A DNA stretch of 64,000 nucleotides from Archangium sp. (GCA_030695565.1 JAUYRZ010000067.1:1-64000), one strand, 5' to 3'. Shown: positions 8,808 through 22,170, numbered from the stretch's first letter. Numbers and translations are program-made. Notes: generated by a model not told the origin, from the letters alone.

Positions 8808-10424
8808 TCAGAAGACCTTGTTGAGCCAGACCTGTAAGCCCACGCCGAAGCGGCCGTTCGACAACACGGCGAAGTCGACGAACAGGTCGAGCTGGAAGAA
8901 CCCGAAGAGCAGCAGGTGCACGCTCGGCCCCGCCCCCACCCCCGCGCGCGGAATGGCGAGCCCCGTGTCTCGCTGCTCGTCGCCCCAGACCAGGCCCTTG
9001 GTGAAGACGCCGGCCTTGATCACGTCGCGCAGCAGGCTGTGGCGGTACTCGATGCGCACGCCCGCGGCGCTGCGCAGCCACACGTCGCCGAACACCGCGG
9101 GCAGGTGTTGGCCCATCGCTTCTTCGAAAGGAAAGAGTACGTCGCCGCCCATCCACGTGGCGCGCCCGCGCAACCAGAGGTCGTGCCAGCCGAAAGGAAC
9201 CACCAGCTGGTAGTCGAGCCGCGCTTCACCAAACAGCGGCAGGTCGAAGCGCCCCAGGTTGGCCGAGAGTCGCCCTCGCACCGCCAGCGCATGGCGTCGA
9301 TCCCAGCGGCCTGCTCCGTCGAAGAAGGTCAGCTCGAGCCTCGCGTCAGCGTAGGCACGCAGGCGCGCCTCATCGTCGAGCGGAATGCCTGCCTCGAGCC
9401 GGCCCTCGCCGAGGTGATACTCGCCGACCCAGAAGTGCTGCAGGCCCCCGCCCACTTGCAGCGTCATCAGCCGGTGCGGGTGCAGCTGAACGTTGCCTGA
9501 GACTTCGGTGCGCACCGAGAGGTAGCTCTCGAGACCGAAGTCACGCCGCTGGCGGATCAGCAACTCGCTCGACAGCAGCACGAAGGGGCGCGTGTCGGAG
9601 GCATCGAGCGGTGGCGCGTACCACAGCGCTTCAGCCGCCACGCGCGAGGGGAACACGTAGACGTGATTGCGAGGGATGTCGTTGCGCAGCGCCAGCCCGC
9701 CCGAGAGCGCGACCCGCCAGCGATCGTCGTGCAGCGCGCCAGACGCACCCTGCGTGTTGACGCCCAGCTCGAGGCCGTTCAAGTAGCTGGTGCGCACCGA
9801 GAGACCGACGCCGGTGTTCCACGCGGGTGGGCCGAAGGTGATGCGCAGCTCGTAGCGGCGGCCGGGTCGAACCAGCGCACGCCCGGCGATCAACAGCGAA
9901 GGCGTGGCGTCGAGCTGCGCGCTTTCGTGTGGAGGGGGCGTGGTCTCCACCAACTCCCAGACCGGAGGCTCGATGCCCAACGCCGCGGAGCGTTCGGCCA
10001 CCTCGCGCTCGAGGTGCGGCCGGTTGAACACTTCGCGCGGCAGATTGAGCGCCAGCCGAAAGCGCAACATGCGCACGGTGAAGCGGCCGCGAAAGATCAC
10101 CCGCTCGAGCTGGCCCTCGTCGATGTGCAGGGTCAGGCCGTCGGGGTCGACCGTCGCGGAGACCTCGGCCAGCTCGTAGCCGCTGCTGAGGAGAAACGCG
10201 TGGACTTGTGCCGCGAGCTGGCCCGCTGTCACGAGGTCGGGGCGAGCACCTTCAGGGAACTGCAGAATATTCGCGTAGACGGTGTCGGGCAGCACGAGGT
10301 TGCCCTCGATGCGCACGGGGAATGGTGCAGTGCCTGCGTCAGCCTGGGTGACGAGCAGGCTGAGCAGGAGCGGCCAGATCACGGTGACGACGATCACGGG
10401 GGCGTGCTGCGTTCGCCCTTCCAA
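8808..10424 (-). CDS. Outer-membrane beta-barrel protein with POTRA-like domains (BamA/TamA-like)
   Basis: A 538-residue protein with an N-terminal hydrophobic export signal (IWPLLLSLLVTQADAG). Next comes a POTRA-like region (about 35-165: GNLVLPDTVYANILQFPEGA, then LHIDEGQLERVIFRGRF). The remainder is an alternating beta-barrel sequence ending in VWLNKVF, with the terminal Phe expected by the BAM machinery. It resembles D15/Omp85 surface antigens but is shorter than BamA (about 800 residues). It may be a TamA-like or autotransporter-type protein, or a porin of that fold. The start is a TTG at 10424; a GTG at 10397 is an alternative but would give a signal peptide without positive charge. It is first or second in a leftward run with the kinase. 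Confidence 0.8.
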   Translation of the reverse strand: MEGRTQHAPVIVVTVIWPLLLSLLVTQADAGTAPFPVRIEGNLVLPDTVYANILQFPEGARPDLVTAGQLAAQVHAFLLSSGYELAEVSATVDPDGLTLHIDEGQLERVIFRGRFTVRMLRFRLALNLPREVFNRPHLEREVAERSAALGIEPPVWELVETTPPPHESAQLDATPSLLIAGRALVRPGRRYELRITFGPPAWNTGVGLSVRTSYLNGLELGVNTQGASGALHDDRWRVALSGGLALRNDIPRNHVYVFPSRVAAEALWYAPPLDASDTRPFVLLSSELLIRQRRDFGLESYLSVRTEVSGNVQLHPHRLMTLQVGGGLQHFWVGEYHLGEGRLEAGIPLDDEARLRAYADARLELTFFDGAGRWDRRHALAVRGRLSANLGRFDLPLFGEARLDYQLVVPFGWHDLWLRGRATWMGGDVLFPFEEAMGQHLPAVFGDVWLRSAAGVRIEYRHSLLRDVIKAGVFTKGLVWGDEQRDTGLAIPRAGVGAGPSVHLLLFGFFQLDLFVDFAVLSNGRFGVGLQVWLNKVF

Positions 10425-10463
10425 GTCTGGGGAGGAACGGCATCCGGCGCTCCGAACGGCCCG

Positions 10464-11597
10464 TCAGTGGCCGCCGACCCGGAACAGGGCCATCAGGATC
10501 TCGAACAAAATGAGCAGCACCACCATCGCCTCCAACGTCAACGCGCGGCCCGTATCGGTCTCGCCCTTGAGCAACCCATAGGTCTGCTGCAGCAGCCGGT
10601 GCTTGCGGGTGACCTGCTCCGACCAGTGTCTGATGCGCAGCTCCTTCATCGCGCCTTCGTAGACGCGGGCCAGGTACACATCGCCGACGATCTTGAGCGA
10701 GTTCTCCACCCGCTCGAGAAACTCGGACAGCTCGAAGAGCGTCTTCATCAGCTCGCGCGCGAGGCGTTTGTACGGGCTGAACAGCAAGCTCGCAGACCGC
10801 TGACCGACCACCTCGTACATGCGCTTCAACTCTCCATCGAGCACGTGGTCGTAGTAGCGGAGCTCGAGCAGCTGCGCGTTGGCGATCTCCAGCAGGTCGA
10901 CGATGTCTTCGCTGCCCGACGGCTCGTAGAGGAACGTCGCGTTCCACTCGAAGATCGCCAGGTCGTACGGGGTGTAACTGAAAGGGCGCGCCAGCACCTC
11001 GCGCTCTTCGGCCTCCGAGAGCGTCCCCTTCTCGCCCAGCAGCAGCCTCGCCAGCCCGGGCGCCGCCAGCACCTGTTGAGCGGTGGGCCGGCCCTCCAGC
11101 TCACGCACCAGGATGATGCTGTAGCCCTCGGTCTGTTCCCACAGGTGAGGGCCCTCGCAGTGAGGGGCAAGCAGCTTGCGCAGCTTGGTGACCTCCTCCA
11201 GCGCGAGGGCGTCGAGCAGCTTGCTGTCGTAGAGCTCGTCGGCGACGGGGATGAGCTCGTCGATGGTGGTGCCCTTCGGCACGGGCACGCGCACCGAAAT
11301 GGAGATGGCGCCGTGATTGAACAACGCGGCGCTCACCCGAACTTCGCGGCCCGCCTCCTGAACAGTGAGAGTCCGGGTCCCCAGATCCACCAACAGCGGG
11401 GGGTCGGAGAGCTGAATGAACTCGCTGCCTTCACGCCGGAGCGACAAACGGCGAATGCCCGCCCCGCCGTTGGAGATCAACGCCCGGCAGCCCTCCAGAT
11501 TGATGGTGTCCGCCACGTCGAAGATGCGCGTGCACAGCAGGTCTGCATCGAGCAACCGGAGCATGACCACGATATAGCCCTGAGCCGAACGCTTCAC
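10464..11597 (-). CDS. C-tail-anchored protein, RMD1/DUF155-like architecture
   Basis: A 377-residue protein with a mixed alpha/beta N-terminal half, a long helical region (about 245-345, likely coiled coil: ELMKTLFELSEFLERVENSL) and a single hydrophobic helix at the very C-terminus (EAMVVLLILFEILMALF). This order matches RMD1/DUF155 proteins, which end in a similar membrane helix, but I recognise it only at the level of layout. Start GTG at 11597, only 20 bases from the divergent acyl-CoA ligase start. It ends 39 bases before the outer-membrane protein gene, so all the leftward genes to 5985 may be one transcript. The role is unknown. Confidence 0.75.
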   Translation of the reverse strand: MKRSAQGYIVVMLRLLDADLLCTRIFDVADTINLEGCRALISNGGAGIRRLSLRREGSEFIQLSDPPLLVDLGTRTLTVQEAGREVRVSAALFNHGAISISVRVPVPKGTTIDELIPVADELYDSKLLDALALEEVTKLRKLLAPHCEGPHLWEQTEGYSIILVRELEGRPTAQQVLAAPGLARLLLGEKGTLSEAEEREVLARPFSYTPYDLAIFEWNATFLYEPSGSEDIVDLLEIANAQLLELRYYDHVLDGELKRMYEVVGQRSASLLFSPYKRLARELMKTLFELSEFLERVENSLKIVGDVYLARVYEGAMKELRIRHWSEQVTRKHRLLQQTYGLLKGETDTGRALTLEAMVVLLILFEILMALFRVGGH

Positions 11598-11617
11598 TCG
11601 TGCCCCGGGGGGCTCCC

Positions 11618-13276
11618 ATGAAAACTCAGCTCGATTTCATTCAAGACCACGAAGCGCAGCGCCCGAATGATCTGTGGCTGACGCAGCCGATGGGTGGCGG
11701 CCAGGTGAAGACGTACACCTTCGGCACCGCGCTCGACGAAGCGCGCCGGGTGGCCACCTACCTGCAGTCGCTCTCGTTGCCGCCGGGGAGCCGCATCGCC
11801 ATCTTCTCGAAGAACACGGCGTGGTGGCTGATGGCCGACCTGGCGATCTGGCTCGCAGGTCACGTCTCGGTGCCGATCTACCCCACCCTCACGGCGGCCA
11901 GCATCAAGCAGATCCTCGAGCACAGCGGCGCGAGCCTGGTCTTCGTGGGCAAGCTCGACGGCTTCCCCGCGATGGAGCCGGGCCTGCCTTCCAACGTGAT
12001 CCGCGTGGCGTTGCCGCTGGCGCCTGCGGTGCCGAACGCGACGAAGTGGGACGAGCTGGTGGGCAAACACGCGCCGCTGCAGGGCCGGGTCGCTCGCCCC
12101 GCCGACGATCTGGCCACCATCCTCTACACCTCGGGCAGCACCGGTGAGCCCAAGGGCGTGATGCACAGCTTCAAGACGATGGCCTCGGGCTTTGCGTTCT
12201 GTGACCTCGCGAAGATGACGCCTTCCGATCGCCTGCTCAGCTACCTGCCGCTCTCGCACGTGGCCGAACGCGCCGTGCTGGAGACCACCAACTTCAAGGT
12301 GGGTTACCAGGTCTTCTTCGCCGAAGGCCTCGAGACGTTCCTGCAAGACCTCGCGCGCGCCCGGCCCACGCTGTTCGGCACCGTGCCGCGGCTGTGGCTC
12401 AAGTTCCAGGCGGGCATCTTCACCAAGATGCCGGAACTCAAGCTCAACCGGCTGCTCAAGATTCCGATCGTCAACCGGTTGGTGAAGAAGAAGATCCTCA
12501 AGGGGCTGGGGCTCGACCAGGTGCGCTGGTGCGTGACCGGTTCTGCACCCACGCCGCCCGAGCTGCTGCGGTGGTACGGGCAGCTCGGCCTGAAGATCGG
12601 CGAGGTCTACGGCATGACGGAGAACTGGGCGATCTCCCACGTGGCAGAGCCCGGCGGCGACAACGCTGGCACCGTGGGCCGTGCGCAGGTCGGCGTCACC
12701 TGCCGCATCGCCGACACCGGGGAGATCCTGGTGAAGAGCCCGGGCACCATGCTGGGCTACTACAAGAACCCCGAGCTCACCGCGCAGACCATCGACGCCG
12801 AGGGTTTCCTGCACACCGGCGATCGCGGGCAGCTCGACGCCAGCGGCAAGCTCACCATCACCGGCCGCGTGAAGGAGCTCTTCAAGACCAGCAAGGGCAA
12901 ATACGTCGCGCCCGCGCCGATCGAGAGCCAGCTGCTTTCGCGCGGTGAGCTCGAGCAGGCGTGCGTGTCGGGGGCGAACCTGGCCCAGCCGTTCGCGCTC
13001 GTGGTGCTGGCGGAGCACTTGAGGAAGAAGTCACTCGGCGGGGAAGACAAGGTCGAGATGACGCGGCTGCTGCAGCTGCATCTGACTCAGCTCAACGCGA
13101 AGTTGGATCCCCATGAGCAGCTGGAGAAGCTCATCGTGATGCGCGAGGAGTGGACGGTGGACAACGGGCTGCTCACCCCGACGCTGAAGCTGAAGCGGTC
13201 GGCGATCGAGGCGAGGTATGCGCCGCAGGTGAACGAGTGGTTCTCGCTCAAAGAGAACATCGTCTGGGTGAACTGA
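11618..13276 (+). CDS. Long-chain fatty acid-CoA ligase (AMP-forming)
   Basis: A 552-residue ANL-superfamily enzyme that adenylates a carboxylic acid and transfers it to CoA. The AMP-binding P-loop YTSGSTGEPKG is at about 169-179. YGMTE (about 331-335) and LHTGDRGQLD bind adenylate. GRVKELFKTSKGKYVAP is the hinge with the C-terminal lid. The wording of these motifs is that of bubblegum/FadD15-type long-chain acyl-CoA synthetases rather than acetate or aryl ligases. I chose the ATG at 11618, preceded by GGGGGG; a GTG at 11600 is in frame. No beta-oxidation genes adjoin it. Confidence 0.92.
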   Translation: MKTQLDFIQDHEAQRPNDLWLTQPMGGGQVKTYTFGTALDEARRVATYLQSLSLPPGSRIAIFSKNTAWWLMADLAIWLAGHVSVPIYPTLTAASIKQILEHSGASLVFVGKLDGFPAMEPGLPSNVIRVALPLAPAVPNATKWDELVGKHAPLQGRVARPADDLATILYTSGSTGEPKGVMHSFKTMASGFAFCDLAKMTPSDRLLSYLPLSHVAERAVLETTNFKVGYQVFFAEGLETFLQDLARARPTLFGTVPRLWLKFQAGIFTKMPELKLNRLLKIPIVNRLVKKKILKGLGLDQVRWCVTGSAPTPPELLRWYGQLGLKIGEVYGMTENWAISHVAEPGGDNAGTVGRAQVGVTCRIADTGEILVKSPGTMLGYYKNPELTAQTIDAEGFLHTGDRGQLDASGKLTITGRVKELFKTSKGKYVAPAPIESQLLSRGELEQACVSGANLAQPFALVVLAEHLRKKSLGGEDKVEMTRLLQLHLTQLNAKLDPHEQLEKLIVMREEWTVDNGLLTPTLKLKRSAIEARYAPQVNEWFSLKENIVWVN

Positions 13277-13292
13277 GGCAGTTGATCCAAGT

Positions 13293-13314
13293 CCCTCTCC
13301 CAAAAGGGAGAGGG
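13293..13314. repeat. Dispersed palindrome copy (terminator-like)
   Basis: CCCTCTCCC / GGGAGAGGG arms around AAAA, 16 bases after the acyl-CoA ligase stop. Intergenic family member; likely terminates the ligase transcript. Confidence 0.85.
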
Positions 13315-13428
13315 GCCCGTCACTCAATCAACATGAAGTGATCCGCCTCAGATTGATGCCTTCGCGGTTCGCAGTGCCCCGCAATTGCAGGGACTCCCAC
13401 TGGCGCACTTGCTGCGTAGTGAAACGGG

Positions 13429-14433
13429 ATGAATCCGCTCCGTTGGCTGCTGCTGGTGCTTTGTGCAGCCAGTCTCTTCGTCATCTGGCCGCTTTGGCCC
13501 CCGCTGCTCCTCGCCGCGTGGACGGCCGCGCTCGCCCGCCCGCTGCTGGTGCGCCTCGAAAACGGCCTCAAAGGCCGTCGCCGCGCAGCCGCGGTGCTCT
13601 CGCTGCTCATCTTCGTGGTGCTCGCCCTGCCCCTCGCGCTGGTCGGCGTGGGCGTCATCACCGGCGCGCAGGAGCTCTTCGCCACGGTGAAGGCCTCGCC
13701 TTCCGCCACGGTCGCGCTGCAAACGCTGCTCTCGTCACCTGACGCCCCGCAGGCCCTGCCCACGACGCTGGCCGATCTCGCAGCGCTCACGCAGCGCTCC
13801 GGCGCGCAGGGCTTTGGCTTCTTGAGCGATCTCGCCGGAGCCGCCGCCACCGCCGTGGTCGGGCTCTTCATCTACTTCGCCGGCGCCTACGCCCTGCTGG
13901 TCGACTCGACCTCGGTCTGGGCGTGGATCAAGCTCAACTCCCCGCTGCAACCCGCGCACCTCGATCGACTCGCCGATGCCTTCCACGAGACGGGGCGCGG
14001 CCTGCTGGTCGGCGTCGGTCTGACCACGGCGACGCAGGGCCTGGCAGCGATGATCATCTACTTCGCGCTCGGCGTGCCCCGCGCCTGGGTGCTCGGCCCC
14101 ATCACGGGCATCGCCTCGGTCATCCCCATGGTGGGCAGCGCGTTGGTCTGGGGCCCCATCTCGCTGGGCCTCTTCCTCACCGATCACCCGATCAAGGCGC
14201 TCATCCTGGTGGGCCTGGGCATCGGCGTCATCAGCGTGATCGACAACCTGCTGCGCCCCATCTACGCGCGCATGGGGGCGTTGAAGATGCCCATGTTCCT
14301 GCTCCTCCTCTCGGTGTTCGGCGGGCTGGCGGCGTTCGGCACCTGGGGTGCGTTGATCGGCCCGTTGATCGTTCGCCTGGCGATCGAAGTGCTCGCCATC
14401 GTGCAGGAGGAAAAGCAGGTCGTGCCCGCGTGA
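13429..14433 (+). CDS. AI-2E family transporter (DUF20 type)
   Basis: A 334-residue integral membrane protein. Paired N-terminal helices (WLLLVLCAASLFVIWPLW) precede a soluble segment, then a cluster of five or six helices. The latter includes PRAWVLGPITGIASVIPMVG, IGVISVIDNLLRPI and FLLLLSVFGGLAAFGTWG, which carry the 'P..G..lG..l..iP.vG' and 'D....P' motifs of the AI-2E/YdiK/PerM family. Members are proposed exporters of signalling molecules or ions (Na+/H+ antiport in some); the substrate is not predictable here. The stop overlaps the GTG start of the next gene by four bases, so the two are translationally coupled. Confidence 0.93.
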   Translation: MNPLRWLLLVLCAASLFVIWPLWPPLLLAAWTAALARPLLVRLENGLKGRRRAAAVLSLLIFVVLALPLALVGVGVITGAQELFATVKASPSATVALQTLLSSPDAPQALPTTLADLAALTQRSGAQGFGFLSDLAGAAATAVVGLFIYFAGAYALLVDSTSVWAWIKLNSPLQPAHLDRLADAFHETGRGLLVGVGLTTATQGLAAMIIYFALGVPRAWVLGPITGIASVIPMVGSALVWGPISLGLFLTDHPIKALILVGLGIGVISVIDNLLRPIYARMGALKMPMFLLLLSVFGGLAAFGTWGALIGPLIVRLAIEVLAIVQEEKQVVPA

Positions 14434-15317
14434 CCCGGCTCGGACTTCCCGAGTTCGTCGCAACGCTGCGCCTGGCGTGGAGGACGGCTCGTCTGGCGGC
14501 CGCGCGTTTCCTCAAGATCGACGGCCTGGAGTGGGCAGCGGCCTTTTCCTTCAACGCCTTCTTCTCGCTCTTCCCGCTGATGATCCTGCTGGTCACCATC
14601 ACCTCGGCGTTCGTCGATGCGCGGCAGGCGGGAGAAGCAGCGCTCGGCTATCTGGGTGGCTACGTGCCGATCGGCGGCGAGCTGCGCAGGCACGTCTTCG
14701 AGGTGATCCAGGGCGTCATCGAGGGCCGGGCGCAGGCGAGCGCCTTTGCGCTGGTGATGCTCGTGTGGACTGCGCTGCAGTGTTTCACCACGCTCATCGC
14801 CGTCACCAACGCGGCGTGGGGCCATCCACCGCACAAGTGGTGGACCCTTCCCCTCAAGAGCCTGACGCTGCTCTCGATGCTGGCGGTGGTGACGCTGCTG
14901 GCGATGGGCTTCCCCCCGCTGGGCAAGCTGGTCCAGGGCGCGCTGCCCGCGAGCGACTTCGGCTCGTGGTCGTACGAGGTGGCGGTCGCGCTGCTGCCGC
15001 CGGTGATGACCTTCCTCACGTTGACGTTCTTCTACGGGCACGCGCCGCAGAAGACGATGCCGTGGAGAAAGGTGTGGCTGCCGGCGTCGTGCGCCACCGG
15101 GCTGCTGTTCGTGGCCCAGGCCTTGTTCGTCGTCTACGTCGGGCGGTTCGCCAGCTTGAACGCGTTGTACGGCGCGTTCGGGGGCGTGATGGCACTGATG
15201 TTGTGGATCTGGATCTCAGGGTGCATCTTCATCTTCGGAGCGTGTCTGTGCGCCGCTCGAGATGAGTTGGCTCGGGGCAAGTTCAAGAAGCAGAAACGAG
15301 TGAGGCCCTCACCCTGA
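14430..15317 (+). CDS. YihY/BrkB family inner-membrane protein
   Basis: A 295-residue protein with six predicted membrane helices. It has the family signature near the start (GLEWAAAFSFNAFFSLFPLM) and ends in a helix (GGVMALMLWIWISGCIFIFG) before a basic tail. Family members were once called ribonuclease BN in error; their function is still unclear (possible transporter). The reading frame is open far upstream inside the AI-2E gene. The GTG at 14430, overlapping that gene's TGA, gives the expected length (about 290) and fits translational coupling. It converges on the 1319-residue kinase gene 23 bases away. Confidence 0.92.
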   Translation: MTRLGLPEFVATLRLAWRTARLAAARFLKIDGLEWAAAFSFNAFFSLFPLMILLVTITSAFVDARQAGEAALGYLGGYVPIGGELRRHVFEVIQGVIEGRAQASAFALVMLVWTALQCFTTLIAVTNAAWGHPPHKWWTLPLKSLTLLSMLAVVTLLAMGFPPLGKLVQGALPASDFGSWSYEVAVALLPPVMTFLTLTFFYGHAPQKTMPWRKVWLPASCATGLLFVAQALFVVYVGRFASLNALYGAFGGVMALMLWIWISGCIFIFGACLCAARDELARGKFKKQKRVRPSP

Positions 15318-15340
15318 CCCGCACCCGAAGGGAGAGGAGA
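15306..15340. repeat. Degenerate dispersed palindrome copy
   Basis: Carries the CCCTCACCCTGACCC lead and GGGAGAGGAGATC tail of the family, but the left arm is eroded. It covers the end of the YihY gene and the 23-base gap to the convergent kinase gene. Confidence 0.6.
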
Positions 15341-19300
<3,960 letters not shown>

Positions 19301-19348
19301 GGCGTCAGTGTCGCACGGCAGACCCGGTTTCGGCGCGATCAGAAAAAC

Positions 19349-19969
19349 TCACACCGCGTTCTTTTGCTCCCACACCCCGCGCGCCCGGAAGACCTTTTCG
19401 ACGTAGGTGGCGTGGAGCGCGTGCAGCGGGGCGGCCAGCGGCGCGCCTTCGAGCAGCGCGATGGCTTCGGCGATGGCCTCGAGGGTGGAGCGGCCCGCTT
19501 CGAACTTCGACTCCCGCAGCCGGAGCACCTTGGTCAGGTTCTCCGGCAAGGCCAGCTTCGGCACCGCGTGGAGCGCGGGCAGCTTGGCGTACATGCGCCG
19601 CACCTGCCGCCAGGTGCCGTCGAGCACCACCAGTTTGGTCACCGCTGCGCCATCCCAGGGGGCGCTCTCGTCGGTGGGAAAGAGCACGTGGGTACCGGGG
19701 CCGCACTCGGCTGGCAGCGCGCTCTTCGCAGGCTCGGAGTTCTCGGTGAAGTCCAGGATGCGCAGGCGGGGCATGGCCATGGCGGCGATGCGGGCGGTGC
19801 CGGTGGACTTCCAGCTCTCCCGCTCGTGCCGCACCACCACCACTTCGGTCAGGGTGGGCACCACGGGGGTGACGCCGCAGATGCAGAAGGCATCGAGAAT
19901 CCAGCAGCGTTGGCAGCGGCCCGGCTGGCCTTTGTCGGTAGATGAACGCACGGCGAGGCGCTCATACAT
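19349..19969 (-). CDS. DTW-domain tRNA-uridine aminocarboxypropyltransferase
   Basis: 206 residues. N-terminal zinc-type cluster RCQRCWILDAFCICG, then VVLDGTWRQVRRMY, which holds the DxTW signature of the DTW family. LRESKFEAGRSTLEAIAEAI follows in the C-terminal part. Family members (TapT/YfiP, human DTWD1/2) transfer the aminocarboxypropyl group of S-adenosylmethionine to uridine in tRNA (acp3U). An ATG at 20002 is open, but it overlaps the start codon of the divergent regulator, so the internal ATG at 19969 is more likely. Length is within the family range (about 200-250). Confidence 0.85.
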   Translation of the reverse strand: MYERLAVRSSTDKGQPGRCQRCWILDAFCICGVTPVVPTLTEVVVVRHERESWKSTGTARIAAMAMPRLRILDFTENSEPAKSALPAECGPGTHVLFPTDESAPWDGAAVTKLVVLDGTWRQVRRMYAKLPALHAVPKLALPENLTKVLRLRESKFEAGRSTLEAIAEAIALLEGAPLAAPLHALHATYVEKVFRARGVWEQKNAV

Positions 19970-20000
19970 CCCCGGGCGGCGATCCGCTAAGGTCACTGCC

Positions 20001-21026
20001 ATGTCGCGCAGCGACTTCGACTTCGAATCACGACTGGTGCCCCTCGTTCTGGCGTACGCCCATCACAAGGGCATGCCCGTCGAGCCGCTCATCGTGAAGT
20101 ACAAGCTGCCGGCCGATGTGCTGGCCCACGCCCCGGGAAGGCTCCACCTCACCACGCCGGTCTCGGTGGTGCCGGCCATCGCCGATGAGATCGCCGCCGC
20201 ATTGAAGGATCCACACCTGGGACTCTCGTTGTCGGACTGGTTGCCGCGTGGCTCGTATGGCGTGGCCGAGTTCCTCACCCGGGTGGGGCCCACCCTGCGG
20301 CACTCCTTCGAGAACTTCACCCGCTTCAACGCGATCGTCGCTCCGAGCCAGTCGTTTCGGTTCGAGGAGGTCGAGGGTGAAGCGCGCTTCCACAACATCG
20401 TGCCCCAGCGGCCGGGCGCCGCGGGCCGGCACTTCGAGGAGTTCTCGGCTGCGGCGGTGTTGAAGACCGTGGTGTCGTTGGGTGGGGAGAAGCCCACGCA
20501 CGTCTGGTTCGTTCACGCCCGGCCTTCGGAGATCGACCTGGCGCGGTTGTCGGAGGGGGTCTTCACCCCTCGAATCACGTGGGACGAGCCGACCAACGGC
20601 TTCGCCCTCGACGCTTCGTTGCTCGACAAGCCGGTGAACGGTGGCGACGTGGCGCTGTATTCGTTTCTCGAGGAGCACGCGGTCGCAGCGCTCGCGACCC
20701 GGCCGCGCTCGGACGATCTGATCGACAAGCTGCGCCACCAGATTCGGGAAGCGCTCAAGAGGGGCGAACCGAACGTGGAGCGCCTGGCCACCCGGCTCAA
20801 CATGAGCGGCCGCACGCTGCAGCGGCGGCTGTCTGATCTGAAGACCTCGTTCCAGGAAGTGCTCGACGTGGTGCGGTTCGATCTCGCGCGGGCGTACTTG
20901 AAGGACGTGCGGCTGGACGTGAGCCAGGTGGCGTACCTGCTCGGCTACTCCGAGCTGCGAGCCTTCGATCGCGCGTTCCGAAGGTGGGCGTCCAAGTCGC
21001 CCACCGAGTGGCGAAGCGAGAGCTGA
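20001..21026 (+). CDS. AraC-family transcriptional regulator (arabinose-binding-like N-domain)
   Basis: 341 residues. The N-terminal two thirds match the 'Arabinose_bd' domain of OruR/ArgR-type AraC regulators, with alpha-helical SFENFTRFNAIVAPS in the middle. The C-terminal 90 residues form the double helix-turn-helix: VERLATRLNMSGRTLQRRL and VSQVAYLLGYSELRAFDRAF, ending in RRWASKSPTEWR. The target is unknown. It lies 21 bases upstream of threonine aldolase in the same direction, so it may share its transcript rather than control it. The start ATG is directly back-to-back with the DTW gene. Confidence 0.92.
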   Translation: MSRSDFDFESRLVPLVLAYAHHKGMPVEPLIVKYKLPADVLAHAPGRLHLTTPVSVVPAIADEIAAALKDPHLGLSLSDWLPRGSYGVAEFLTRVGPTLRHSFENFTRFNAIVAPSQSFRFEEVEGEARFHNIVPQRPGAAGRHFEEFSAAAVLKTVVSLGGEKPTHVWFVHARPSEIDLARLSEGVFTPRITWDEPTNGFALDASLLDKPVNGGDVALYSFLEEHAVAALATRPRSDDLIDKLRHQIREALKRGEPNVERLATRLNMSGRTLQRRLSDLKTSFQEVLDVVRFDLARAYLKDVRLDVSQVAYLLGYSELRAFDRAFRRWASKSPTEWRSES

Positions 21027-21047
21027 AACCAGGAACGAACACTGACG

Positions 21048-22049
21048 ATGATCGACCTCCGCAGTGACACCGTGACCCGCCCCACCGCCGCCATGCGTGA
21101 AGCCATGGCGCGAGCCGAAGTCGGAGACGACGTCTTCGGCGACGACACCACCGTCAACCGGCTGCAAGAAGTGCTCGCCGGCCAGCTCGGCTTCGAAGCG
21201 GGCCTGCTCTTCCCCTCGGGAACGCAGTGCAACCTCGCCGCGCTGATGGCGCACTGCCAGCGGGGCGACGAGTTCCTGGTCGGGCAAGACGCGCACACCT
21301 ACGTGCACGAAGGCGGAGGCGCCGCGGTGCTGGGCAGCATCCAGCCCCACCCGCTCGCGCACGAGCCCGACGGCACCATCGCGTTGAGCCGCATCGAATC
21401 GGGCATCCGCCCCAAAGACGATCACTACGCGCGCACGAAGTTGCTCGCGCTCGAGAACACCATCGGCGGCAAGGTGCTGCCGATGGGCTACGCGTCTGAA
21501 GCGACGACGTTGGCGCGAAAGCACGGTCTTGCCTGCCATCTCGACGGTGCGCGCCTGTTCAACGCAGCGGTGAAGCTCGAGCTCGACGCACGCACGCTGG
21601 TGAAAGGCTTCGACTCGGTCTCGGTGTGTTTGTCGAAGGGGCTGGGCGCGCCGGTGGGCTCGGTGCTGGTCGGCTCACGCGCGTTGATCAAAGAGGCGCG
21701 GCGGTGGCGCAAGGTGCTCGGCGGCGGCATGCGCCAGGCGGGCGTGCTCGCAGCGGCGGGCCTCTACGCGCTGGAACACCATGTGGCACGACTGGCCGAC
21801 GATCACCTGAACGCGCAGGCGCTGGCGGAAGGCCTGCGAGGCATTCCCGGGCTCGAGGTGGAAACGCCGCAGACGAACATCGTCTGGGTCGACGTCGCGC
21901 AGCCCCTCGCGGCGAGGCTGGTGCCTGAGCTGAAGGAAAAGGGCGTGCTGGCGACGGGGAGCACTCGAGTGCGTTTCGTCACGCACCTCGATGTGACTGA
22001 GGCCGACATCGTGACGGCCATCGGCGCCGTGCGAGCCATCGCCGCCTGA
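21048..22049 (+). CDS. ltaE: Low-specificity L-threonine aldolase
   Basis: 333 residues, a PLP fold-type I enzyme that cleaves L-threonine or L-allo-threonine to glycine and acetaldehyde. MIDLRSDTVTRPTAAMREAM is the family's classic N-terminus. EVGDDVFGDD follows, with HLDGARLFNA (the Asp that binds the PLP ring nitrogen), and the Schiff-base Lys in CLSKGLGAPVGS near residue 197. Length matches the family. The hairpin and T-run at 22141-22170 should terminate it. Confidence 0.96.
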   Translation: MIDLRSDTVTRPTAAMREAMARAEVGDDVFGDDTTVNRLQEVLAGQLGFEAGLLFPSGTQCNLAALMAHCQRGDEFLVGQDAHTYVHEGGGAAVLGSIQPHPLAHEPDGTIALSRIESGIRPKDDHYARTKLLALENTIGGKVLPMGYASEATTLARKHGLACHLDGARLFNAAVKLELDARTLVKGFDSVSVCLSKGLGAPVGSVLVGSRALIKEARRWRKVLGGGMRQAGVLAAAGLYALEHHVARLADDHLNAQALAEGLRGIPGLEVETPQTNIVWVDVAQPLAARLVPELKEKGVLATGSTRVRFVTHLDVTEADIVTAIGAVRAIAA

Positions 22050-22140
22050 GCGCACTCTCCCTGCGCAGGTCGGGGAGAGGGTCGGGGTGAGGCGCCTTTC
22101 GGAGTGCGGAGTGGGCCCCTCACCCGTCGCTTCGCGCCGA

Positions 22141-22170
22141 CCTCTCCCCGCGTCGCAGGGAGAGGTTTTT
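22141..22170 (+). terminator. Hairpin with T-run after ltaE (palindrome family, tandem with a second copy)
   Basis: CCTCTCCC / GGGAGAGG arms with a 9-base loop (22141-22165), followed by TTTTT: the most orthodox intrinsic terminator in the window. A second, imperfect copy (CTCTCCC ... GGGGAGAGGG with GTCGGGGTGAGG) lies at 22055-22092 in the opposite orientation. Together they fill the gap between the convergent genes. Confidence 0.85.

Noticed and set aside
9663-11621. A 652-codon rightward open frame
   Set aside because: Opposite the outer-membrane and C-tail-anchored genes; composition is Arg/His/Gln-rich as for antisense shadows.
19970-20002. Longer start for the DTW gene (ATG at 20002)
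   Set aside because: It would overlap the start codon of the divergent regulator; the internal ATG at 19969 gives a protein of the usual family length.
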